Shown: positions 1 through 5,205 of the stretch, in pieces
Numbering within the stretch: position 1 is the stretch's first letter
Layout: every line of letters starts with the position of its first letter
Assembly: GCA_026990725.1 (NCBI GenBank)
Contig: JALXCX010000294.1
Span: 1 to 5,205, forward strand
Direction: 5' to 3'
From: Desulfobulbaceae bacterium
GTDB taxonomy: Bacteria; Desulfobacterota; Desulfobulbia; Desulfobulbales; Desulfobulbaceae
DNA length: 5,205 nucleotides
Position numbers and translations under genes: made by a program
Notes under the pieces: model-generated
What the model saw: only the letters and a program-made list of their open reading frames with translations
Database searches by the model: none
Told to the model about the DNA's origin: nothing

Positions 1-1100
1 AACCTTTCTGCGGCAGGGAGGAACAGGAAAAATATTTAGCAGCCTGTGCCAGAAATATTGATCATGTCGTGTTGATCGCTCCCCGGCGTACGGGAAAGAC
101 ATCCCTGATTAAAAGAGTGCAGAAGACCCTGTCGCGGGAAGGTGCGGTGTGTCTTTATGTCGATTTTTTCGGTGTGGTTTCTGTGGAAGATATTGCGGCC
201 CGTCTGGCCGATGCCCTTTTTCGGGAGACACGATCCCGGGATGCCCTGCATAAAAGAGCCATGGGGGCGATGCAGTGCTTTCGGCCGGCAGCAGATAATT
301 CTCTGCATGCAGGGAAAGGTTTTTCTGCTGGAGTAGAGCTTATTTCGTCAAAGTCGTCTGGTTTTACTCTGCTTGAGGAAGTGTTGAAATCTTTAGGGGT
401 TTTTATTCACAGAAGCGCGGAACTTGTCCATTTTGCCCTGGATGAATTTCAGGAGATTACGACACTTTCCCAGTCTGCGAAAATAGAAACATTGCTTAAT
501 GAATATATACATCGGCATGCTGCAGCCTATACCTTTATCGGCAGTCGTCGGGAAGAGCTGCGCGCAATTTTTTCTTCGAGATCCCGGTCTTTTTATCAGG
601 AGGCTGTTCAGGTCGAATTAACTCCGATTCCTGAAAAAAAATTAGCCGACTTTGTTGCCGGTCAGTTCACTTCCCATGGGAAAATTTGTTCTCTGGAGGT
701 CGCCGGGCAGCTTGTTGCCAGTGTTCATTGTTTTCCCTACTACGTACGTAAGTTGTCCTGTTGTGTTTATGACTCTTCAGAAAATGAAGTGACAATTGAT
801 GATGTGGAAGAGGCCTTTCAAGTGCTTCTGAAATATGAGGAGCCGTTTTTTGAAGGGCTTTTTCTGGGATTGGCACCTGGGCAAATTGCTCTTTTGCGTG
901 CTATTGCCAGAGAACCAGGCAAATCAATCTTTGCTCAGGAGTTTATTCAGCGTCATCGATTAGGGTCCATAGGCGGCGCCCAGGGGGCAAAGAAAAAAAT
1001 GCTGCATCTTGATATTATAGAGTTTCGTGATGGAAAATGGAGGATTGTTGATCCTGTGTTTGAAAAATGGCTGGTACGAAACAGCCTGTCAACGTATTGA
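1..1100 (+). CDS. Archaeal-type (STAND/AAA+-like) P-loop ATPase, 5'-truncated by window edge
   Basis: Probable ATP-binding protein of the archaeal ATPase family (ATPase_2/COG1672 type). These are P-loop ATPases with a C-terminal winged helix, usually of unknown cellular role. The frame is open to the left edge: the first full codon is at 3, and the 22 residues before the GTG at 69 begin PFCGREEQEKYL, the conserved PFxGRxxE element at the start of this family. The GTG at 69 is therefore internal and the real start lies outside the window. Counting from that GTG, Walker A is APRRTGKTS (residues 4-12), Walker B is HFALDEFQEI (121-130), and the sensor-like GSRREEL is at 158-164. The C-terminal part (about 265-335) resembles the family's winged helix, ending in DGKWRIVDPVFEKWL. 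About 365 residues are visible, close to the usual full length, so only a few are missing. It converges on the GGDEF-EAL gene with a 33 bp gap and no clear terminator. The family call is fairly firm; the function is unknown. Confidence 0.85.
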   Translation, partial: PFCGREEQEKYLAACARNIDHVVLIAPRRTGKTSLIKRVQKTLSREGAVCLYVDFFGVVSVEDIAARLADALFRETRSRDALHKRAMGAMQCFRPAADNSLHAGKGFSAGVELISSKSSGFTLLEEVLKSLGVFIHRSAELVHFALDEFQEITTLSQSAKIETLLNEYIHRHAAAYTFIGSRREELRAIFSSRSRSFYQEAVQVELTPIPEKKLADFVAGQFTSHGKICSLEVAGQLVASVHCFPYYVRKLSCCVYDSSENEVTIDDVEEAFQVLLKYEEPFFEGLFLGLAPGQIALLRAIAREPGKSIFAQEFIQRHRLGSIGGAQGAKKKMLHLDIIEFRDGKWRIVDPVFEKWLVRNSLSTY

Positions 1101-1133
1101 TCAGCATCACGTTTTTTTGAAGCCTGGTTGAAA

Positions 1134-3476
1134 CTATGCTATTATTCTTTGGGCGGGAAGTTTGTCCCAGGGCCTGTCAATTTTACCCTGTAAGAGATCT
1201 CGAAACTGTTCAGCAGACATGGGGGGGCTGAAGAAGAATCCCTGCATGACAGAGACGTTTCTTTGTCCAAGGAAAGAAATTTGTTCTTCGTTCTCAATAC
1301 CTTCGGCAACGATCCCAAGTTTCATGCTTATGGCCATGGCAATAATGGCTTCCACCAGTGCTCTGCTGTGTTTATCCTGTTGGAGATCGTGGATAAAACT
1401 GCGGTCTATTTTAAGAATTTGCAGAGGAAAACGTTTCAGATAGCTGAGCGAGGAGTACCCGGTCCCAAAGTCATCAAGCGAGAGGGTTATGCCGCGATCG
1501 AAAAGGTTTTTCAAAATATCGTAGGGCTTGTCAGAATCCTGGAGCAGCAAACTCTCCGTGATCTCCAGTTCGAGCAAGTTCCCGGGGAGGCCACTTTCTG
1601 CCAGGGCCTTGTCAACAGTGTTTACCAGAGAACCGGTTCGAAATTGCTGGGGAGAAACATTGACTGATACCGGGAGTTCTTTTCCCAATTGCTGCTGCCA
1701 GTACATGGCCTCTTTACAGGCATTTTCGATAACCCAGGAGCCGATACTGTCGATAAATCCCATGCTTTCTGCAAGATGAATAAATCTGTCGGGCGAAACG
1801 CTTCCCAGCTCTTTATTGTGCCACCGCAAGAGGGCTTCGGCCCCGACCATTGCCCCTTTGCGGATGTCAATTTTAGGTTGAAAATATAAGCTGAGTTCTT
1901 TTTTGACCAGCGCATTACGCAGGTGGCTGATGATAACAAGCTGCTCCTCAGCATCCCTGGACATGTTTTTTGAAAAGAAACAAAATTTGTTCCTACCGGA
2001 TTCCTTGGCCTTGTACATGGCCATGTCTGCGTATTTCATGAGCTGTTCAAGGGATTTTCCATCGTCAGGGAAAATACTGATTCCAACGCTCAAGGTGGAA
2101 TACAATTCATGATTATTGACGTGAAAAGGTTCCCGGAATGCGTTAACGAGTTTTTCAGCGATCATCCCGGCAGAGCTTGAGGTCTGTAACCCTTCCAGAA
2201 GAACAGTAAATTCGTCTCCGCCGGTCCGGGCTGGCACATCGCTTTTTCGCAAAACGTGCCGGATGCGATCTGCTGTCAGTTTGAGAACTTCATCACCGAC
2301 CCGGTGGCCAAGTGAGTCGTTAATGGTTTTAAAATTGTCAAGATCAAGAAAAAGAACGGCTAATTTTTCCTTTTTCCGGCGGGCTCTGGTAAAAGCCGTG
2401 GTTATTACCGATTGAATATAGTGACGATTGGGCAGGCCTGTTAACAAATCAAAGTTGGCCTGGTAAATAAGCTTTTCTTCCCAATGAGCACGTTCAGAAA
2501 TGTTCTGTACGGTTATTATGATAATTGGCGGGGTGTCTTCTGTTGCAAGCTGTATTCTGGCCTCAACCGGATAAAGACTTCCGTCTTTACGCATGTTTTC
2601 ACCTTGATATATCACGAATTCTTTCTTGCCGGCCGTTAAAGGTGCTATTAACTCTGTCAAAGATTCGTGATCCAGGTGAGTGAAAATTTCAAGAATACTT
2701 ATTGAGGTGAGTTCCTCTGAATTATAACCGAGATTTTCCACAGCCCCTCTATTGACCTGCAAACAGAGAAAAGAGTTGGCATTGACGACATATATTTCAT
2801 TGGAAGAGTCATTAAGAATTCGGCCCAGGCGATTGTTGAGTTTGTTTTTCTCTTTTTCAAGCTGCTGGAGAAGGTCTTTCTTTTCATAATGCAGGCGAAG
2901 AGAAGCAACAAAATTTTTATTGTACTCAATGTTGACTTTTATGCAAAAAATAACAAGTAAAAGCAATAGGATGGATGTGCTTGCGTAGGCGTGATCATGA
3001 ACAGCCGTCATCTGGAAAATAAGCGGTCCTATGAGGGTCAGGGTGTAAATGATGAAAGAGGGGGAATCAAGGAGAATAGAGAGCGCGCCAATGACAATGA
3101 CAAACGGGAAAAAAAGGTTCATCACCAGATACGGGAGTGACTCATGGGGGAAAAAGAAAATGTTGATACACCCAAAAATGATCCCGGTGGCGAGTATCCC
3201 CAGGCGGTACGTTGTAAGCCAGAAAGCCGAAGATGACTGCTTAACCGATTGGCTCTTATATCTTTGTAAATGAAACCATCGGGCCAGAAGAATCAGCATG
3301 GCTGATACGTACCAGATCCCGAGGGTCAGCAAAGAAGAGACCCTCGGGATAAGTAACAGGGCATATATTGTTCCGGCTCCAGCCAGAGACATAACCGCAA
3401 CACGGGATAGTTTGTAGAGCTGTTTGATCCGCTCAAGCTGTATTTGTACTTCAATATTGGTTGTGAATTCGGGCAT
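1134..3476 (-). CDS. Membrane-bound PAS-GGDEF-EAL cyclic-di-GMP synthase/phosphodiesterase
   Basis: A complete 780-residue inner-membrane protein that probably makes and/or breaks c-di-GMP. The N-terminus has about six hydrophobic segments (roughly 27-43, 48-66, 92-110, 115-135, 140-157, 166-182), then a charged coiled-coil linker (about 184-222) and a PAS domain (about 215-330, with MRKDGSLYPVEARI and ITVQNISERA). The GGDEF domain (about 335-500) keeps the metal-site LDLDNFK (377-383), GGDEF (419-423) and an RKSD inhibitory site exactly five residues before it. The EAL domain (about 512-765) keeps EALLRW (547-552), NVSPQQF (606-612), ELEITES (636-642), DDFGTGYSS (668-676), LKIDRSF (688-694), EGIE (725-728) and QGFFFSPP (745-752). 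Both catalytic halves therefore look competent; which dominates cannot be read from sequence. The ligand sensed by the membrane or PAS part is unknown. The ATG at 3476 has only a weak upstream AAAG as ribosome site, but the next in-frame Met (residue 29) would cut into the first membrane segment. No c-di-GMP riboswitch was seen upstream. Confidence 0.95.
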   Translation of the reverse strand: MPEFTTNIEVQIQLERIKQLYKLSRVAVMSLAGAGTIYALLLIPRVSSLLTLGIWYVSAMLILLARWFHLQRYKSQSVKQSSSAFWLTTYRLGILATGIIFGCINIFFFPHESLPYLVMNLFFPFVIVIGALSILLDSPSFIIYTLTLIGPLIFQMTAVHDHAYASTSILLLLLVIFCIKVNIEYNKNFVASLRLHYEKKDLLQQLEKEKNKLNNRLGRILNDSSNEIYVVNANSFLCLQVNRGAVENLGYNSEELTSISILEIFTHLDHESLTELIAPLTAGKKEFVIYQGENMRKDGSLYPVEARIQLATEDTPPIIIITVQNISERAHWEEKLIYQANFDLLTGLPNRHYIQSVITTAFTRARRKKEKLAVLFLDLDNFKTINDSLGHRVGDEVLKLTADRIRHVLRKSDVPARTGGDEFTVLLEGLQTSSSAGMIAEKLVNAFREPFHVNNHELYSTLSVGISIFPDDGKSLEQLMKYADMAMYKAKESGRNKFCFFSKNMSRDAEEQLVIISHLRNALVKKELSLYFQPKIDIRKGAMVGAEALLRWHNKELGSVSPDRFIHLAESMGFIDSIGSWVIENACKEAMYWQQQLGKELPVSVNVSPQQFRTGSLVNTVDKALAESGLPGNLLELEITESLLLQDSDKPYDILKNLFDRGITLSLDDFGTGYSSLSYLKRFPLQILKIDRSFIHDLQQDKHSRALVEAIIAMAISMKLGIVAEGIENEEQISFLGQRNVSVMQGFFFSPPMSAEQFRDLLQGKIDRPWDKLPAQRIIA

Positions 3477-3539
3477 ATTCTTTAATTGAAAGTTTGATTC
3501 TTACGCTTCGTTGCTCTGGTTGCACCGCCTGTTGGAGGT

Positions 3540-3730
3540 CTACTCTTCTACCCCATCCTTGTCGAGAGAAGGTGTTTCCCCACGGAAAACCACATATTCG
3601 GCGGTGTTTGCAATAATCACTTTTGTCTTGTTTGTCGGAGGAACTTGGTTGGTTGATCTTTGATCAGATATTCCAACGGATTGTGGTTTTTATTATGAAA
3701 AAGATGAAGTGGAGCTCGGGAAATCTCATT
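3540..3730 (-). pseudogene. Coding-like continuation with one stop and one frame change
   Basis: Directly after the TGA at 3733-3731, the same frame is open for 37 codons (3730-3620). This stretch includes HNPLEYLIKDQPTKFLRQ and ends in a TGA at 3619-3617. That stop overlaps a GTG at 3620-3618 in the -1 frame, which is open for 26 codons and includes IIANTAEYVVFRGETPSLD before a TAG at 3542-3540. Read together with the 45-codon ORF upstream, these pieces would make a protein of about 108 residues carrying one internal stop and one frameshift. The GTGA overlap could instead be a translationally coupled tiny gene, though no ribosome site precedes that GTG. No homologue is recognised. The evidence is composition and open frames only. 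Confidence 0.2.
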
Positions 3731-3868
3731 TCAGCCTTGGTGGTTGTCAATCCATGTTTCAAGGTACCGTACAAGAGTCTCTGATTCTGTGGCCTGGCAT
3801 TGTAGCCAGGGGTGATTGCCATAAATGATTATTGCCGAAAGCCATTCTGTTCCAGCCATTATCATCAT
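3731..3868 (-). CDS. Small hypothetical protein (45 aa), possibly the N-terminal piece of a decayed gene
   Basis: This ORF of 45 codons plus a TGA stop is not recognised as any family. It reads MMIMAGTEWLSAIIIYGNHP, continues through a segment rich in Trp, Glu and Leu, and ends WIDNHQG. The mix looks protein-like: a short hydrophobic run (LSAIIIY, residues 10-16), then an amphipathic stretch (about 27-42). Three ATG codons lie near the start (residues 1, 2 and 4). An AGGA lies 11 nt before the first, a slightly long but possible ribosome-site spacing. A weak promoter-like pair lies at 3903-3931. After the TGA the same frame stays open for another 37 codons, so this may be the front of a longer gene broken by a stop. 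It contains an inverted repeat. Chance is a real alternative at this length. Confidence 0.3.
   Translation of the reverse strand: MMIMAGTEWLSAIIIYGNHPWLQCQATESETLVRYLETWIDNHQG
3793..3810. repeat. Perfect 6 bp inverted repeat (hairpin)
   Basis: CCTGGC at 3793-3798 and GCCAGG at 3805-3810 are perfect complements around a 6 nt spacer (ATTGTA on the plus strand). It lies inside the 45-codon ORF. No T-run follows on either strand, so it is not a terminator. It could be a small RNA hairpin or a dyad protein-binding site, and could also be chance. Confidence 0.4.
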
Positions 3869-3902
3869 ATTTGTATTTATCCTATCATAAAAAAAACTCT
3901 TC

Positions 3903-3931
3903 ATAAAAGGGAATTGTTAAGTTATTTTCAA
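3903..3931 (-). promoter_or_regulatory. Weak sigma-70-like promoter candidate for the 45-codon ORF
   Basis: On the minus strand, TTGAAA (3931-3926, 4 of 6 matches to the -35 consensus) is followed after 17 bp by TTTTAT (3908-3903, 4 of 6 to the -10). Transcription would begin near 3896, about 28 nt before the first ATG of the 45-codon ORF. The surroundings are AT-rich, so such matches arise easily by chance. Confidence 0.2.
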
Positions 3932-4061
3932 TACAAGGGCGTTTCTCATACAAGGCAAATATATGTTGAAAAATAAGGGCATTTTAGGTGGGCTGCATTG
4001 AAGAGGGTGGTAATAAGAACAGCAGGCAAAATGTCAGGTCACCTCACCGCTTGTAGAAATG

Positions 4062-4095
4062 AAAAAAGGAGTTAACCCGGATAGGCTAACTCCTT
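4062..4095 (-). terminator. Strong intrinsic terminator of the tRNA-Arg transcript
   Basis: On the minus strand, AAGGAGTTAGCC (4095-4084) pairs with GGTTAACTCCTT (4077-4066). This gives a 12 bp stem with one G-U pair and a 6 nt loop. It runs directly into six T residues (4067-4062). The stem begins 6 nt after the encoded CCA end of the tRNA, the expected layout for a single tRNA gene. It would also stop any readthrough from cysS. Confidence 0.9.
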
Positions 4096-4101
4096 GTATT
4101 C

Positions 4102-4178
4102 TGGTACGCCAAGCAGGATTCGAACCTGCGACCTACGGCTTAGAAGGCCGTTGCTCTATCCAGCTGAGCTATTGGCGC
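4102..4178 (-). tRNA. tRNA-Arg (anticodon UCU), CCA encoded
   Basis: The minus strand folds as a complete cloverleaf. The acceptor arm pairs GCGCCAA (4178-4172) with TTGGCGT (4112-4106), with a G-U first pair. The D arm is GCTC...GAGC. The anticodon stem ACGGC/GCCGT encloses the loop CTTCTAA, whose anticodon TCT reads the arginine codons AGA and AGG. The T arm has GCAGG and CCTGC around TTCGAAT. The discriminator base is A (4105) and CCA is encoded at 4104-4102. The mature body is 74 nt, or 77 nt with CCA. It is followed by a strong terminator and preceded by a promoter-like site, and lies 45 bp downstream of cysS on the same strand. No integrated element or attachment-site repeat is seen beside it. 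Confidence 0.97.
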
Positions 4179-4198
4179 ATGTGGTAATTTGGGCCCCT

Positions 4199-4227
4199 AA
4201 TGTACAGGGGAGTGGCAGAGAAATCAA
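4199..4227 (-). promoter_or_regulatory. Candidate tRNA-Arg promoter with GC-rich discriminator
   Basis: On the minus strand, TTGATT (4227-4222) and TACATT (4204-4199) are spaced by exactly 17 bp; each matches the sigma-70 consensus at 4 of 6 positions. The following AGGGGCCC is a GC-rich discriminator, typical of stable-RNA promoters under stringent control. Transcription would start near 4191, about 13 nt before the tRNA. The -35 element overlaps the cysS stop codon. An overlapping weak CCCCT/AGGGG dyad (4194-4210) has no T-run and is not read as a terminator. Expression by readthrough from cysS is the alternative. Confidence 0.5.
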
Positions 4228-5205
4228 CTCTCAATTCGTGTTGCGTTCTCACAGAGTTTACAGGCCTGGTTTTGCTCCCATATCGGGCCGGTTGCCGTGT
4301 CGTGGACTGTAATGCCTCTGCGCAGAAGTTCCATTCGTGCCTCATCGGCGGCAATCCAGTCTTTGCGCTGCCTGGCATCTTCCCGTTGCTGGATGAGTCG
4401 GTTGATTTCAGGTGCCAGCGTACATTGCTCGAGCTGGAGAAAACCGAGAACTTTATTCATGCGGCGGAGTGCAGAAAAAATTTCGTTTTTCTGTTCAAGG
4501 TCGAGCGTGCCGGATTGAAGAATTGGATTTGTTTTTTTAATAAAGTCAAATAAGGCTCCAATGGCCCCGGAAATGTTCAGGTCATCATCCATGGCCTCAC
4601 TGAATCGTTTTTCCAGAGTGGAGACTTTGGTCGTTATTTTCGGGTGCGGTAATCCTGGAGGGAGGCAGAGTAGTTTTCTGGTGAATTCATCAATACGTTT
4701 TAAGGCCGTTCGGACGGAATCGAGTTTTTTATAAGTAAAGAGCAACGATTTACGGTAATGAACCCCGAGAAGCAAAAAGCGAATTTCCCTGCCAGTGTAC
4801 CCTTTGTCCAGGACATCCTGCAGGGTGACAACGTTACCGGCCTCTGCAGACATTTTTTTGCCGTTTTTGAGTAACAGGCCTGAATGCAGCCAGTAATTGG
4901 CCAGCGGTTTGCCTGTAAGTGCTTCGGCAATGGCAATCTCGTTTTCATGATGCGGAAACATAAGATCCTGGCTGGCTGTATGGATATCTAACGTCTCACC
5001 GAGATAGCGGGTGGACATGGCAGAACATTCGATGTGCCAGCCGGGGCGGATATTGCCCCAGTCGGTTTCAAAAAACACGCCTTTTTTCAGCTCGCTCAGG
5101 GTGGAACGCTTGAGCAGGGTGAAATCCCGGGGATTATCTTTTTCATAATTGTCAAGATCAACAGTGTGGCCAAGCTGCATTTTACTTAAATCTATTCCTG
5201 ATAAG
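4224..5205 (-). CDS. cysS: Cysteinyl-tRNA synthetase, N-terminus beyond the window
   Basis: A class I aminoacyl-tRNA synthetase that charges tRNA-Cys with cysteine in the cytoplasm. The frame is open to the right edge: the eight residues before the Met at 5180 read LSGIDLSK, matching the conserved KLSGxxL segment, so that Met is internal. The HIGH motif and the first zinc Cys lie outside. Numbering from the Met at 5180, the zinc ligands expected from E. coli CysRS are present: Cys52 in GWHIECSAM, and His77 and Glu81 in FPHHENE. NPRDF (16-20) is conserved, followed by a longer segment than usual (about 25-44). The KMSKS loop reads KMSAEAGN (109-116). The helical DALR-type domain (about 190-250) and a C-terminal region (EINRLIQQREDARQRKDW, then ITVHDTATGPIWE) follow. 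A short tail carries a CKLC pair (307-310). About 326 residues are visible of an expected 460-500. The gene identity is firm. Confidence 0.95.
   Translation of the reverse strand, partial: LSGIDLSKMQLGHTVDLDNYEKDNPRDFTLLKRSTLSELKKGVFFETDWGNIRPGWHIECSAMSTRYLGETLDIHTASQDLMFPHHENEIAIAEALTGKPLANYWLHSGLLLKNGKKMSAEAGNVVTLQDVLDKGYTGREIRFLLLGVHYRKSLLFTYKKLDSVRTALKRIDEFTRKLLCLPPGLPHPKITTKVSTLEKRFSEAMDDDLNISGAIGALFDFIKKTNPILQSGTLDLEQKNEIFSALRRMNKVLGFLQLEQCTLAPEINRLIQQREDARQRKDWIAADEARMELLRRGITVHDTATGPIWEQNQACKLCENATRIES

Larger units (their letters stand above)
3477..4061. other. 585 bp region without a firmly supported gene
   Basis: This stretch separates the GGDEF-EAL start from the tRNA terminator. 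The part from about 3540 to 3868 is coding-like on the minus strand (described separately). The part from 3869 to 4061 is AT-rich, with many short runs of A and T and no ORF I would support. It contains a direct repeat, ATACAAGG, at 3931-3938 and 3948-3955 (17 bp start to start), which could be chance or a weak operator. The last 63 bp before the GGDEF-EAL start hold no convincing sigma-70 promoter. No RNA gene or riboswitch family was recognised. Confidence 0.5.

Noticed and set aside
1263..1667. Plus-strand ORF of 134 codons opposite the EAL domain
   Set aside because: Shadow of the GGDEF-EAL gene, whose minus-strand frame carries all the expected EAL motifs across this stretch.
3477..3660. 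A c-di-GMP (GEMM) riboswitch upstream of the GGDEF-EAL gene
   Set aside because: It was sought because of the gene product, but the conserved GEMM core and tetraloop-receptor elements are not present on the minus strand here.
3695..3784. Plus-strand 29-codon ORF beginning MKKMKWSSGNLISALVVV
   Set aside because: It looks faintly like a signal peptide, but it has no ribosome site, is very short and lies antisense to the more coding-like minus-strand frame.
4102..4178. tRNA-Arg as an attachment site for an integrated element
   Set aside because: tRNA genes are common integration sites, but no integrase is present and I saw no repeat of the tRNA 3' end elsewhere in the window.
4194..4210. CCCCT/AGGGG hairpin between cysS and the tRNA as a cysS terminator
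   Set aside because: The stem is only 5 bp with a 7 nt loop and no T-run on either side. The bases are better explained as promoter spacer, -10 element and discriminator.
4094..4312. Plus-strand ORF beginning MYSGTPSRIRTCDLRLRRPL
   Set aside because: It is the antisense translation of the tRNA-Arg gene running into cysS. SRIRTCDLRLRRPLLYPAELL is the well-known spurious peptide produced by reading across a tRNA gene.
4200..4553. Plus-strand ORF of 117 codons opposite the 3' part of cysS
   Set aside because: It lies wholly antisense to well-supported cysS coding sequence with conserved CysRS C-terminal features. It has no recognisable domain and no independent support.

Overview
This window carries three sizeable protein genes, two of them cut by the window edges, plus one tRNA gene. 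It looks like an ordinary bacterial chromosome of moderate GC. The cysteinyl-tRNA synthetase resembles the variety I associate with sulfate-reducing and related deltaproteobacteria (Desulfobacterota): it has an enlarged segment before the zinc-binding WHIEC motif and a DLMFPHHENEIAIAEALTGKPL block. The large c-di-GMP enzyme would also fit a free-living member of that group. This placement is an inference from remembered family features, not from a search.

Layout. Positions 1-1100 (+) hold most of an archaeal-type/STAND-like P-loop ATPase whose true start lies left of the window. After a convergent gap of only 33 bp, positions 1134-3476 (-) encode a complete 780-residue membrane sensor with six predicted membrane segments, a coiled coil, a PAS domain and intact GGDEF and EAL domains. 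Positions 3477-4061 have no firm gene. On the minus strand, however, they contain a 45-codon ORF followed by further open, coding-like pieces separated by one stop and one frame change, suggesting either small genes or a decayed gene. Positions 4062-4227 (-) form a compact tRNA-Arg(UCU) unit with a plausible promoter, an encoded CCA end and a strong intrinsic terminator. From 4224 to the right edge (-) lies the C-terminal two thirds of cysS, which continues beyond the window.

How the parts relate. cysS and the tRNA-Arg gene share a strand and sit 45 bp apart. The tRNA could be made by readthrough from cysS, by its own promoter overlapping the cysS stop, or both; both genes serve translation. 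The GGDEF-EAL protein reads the same way but is separated from the tRNA by the terminator and nearly 600 bp, so it is probably transcribed separately. The ATPase converges on it and there is no sign of a functional link. I see no mobile element, CRISPR array or clear new multi-gene system. The most uncertain and interesting parts are the coding-like intergenic region at 3540-3868 and the non-canonical KMSKS loop of the CysRS.
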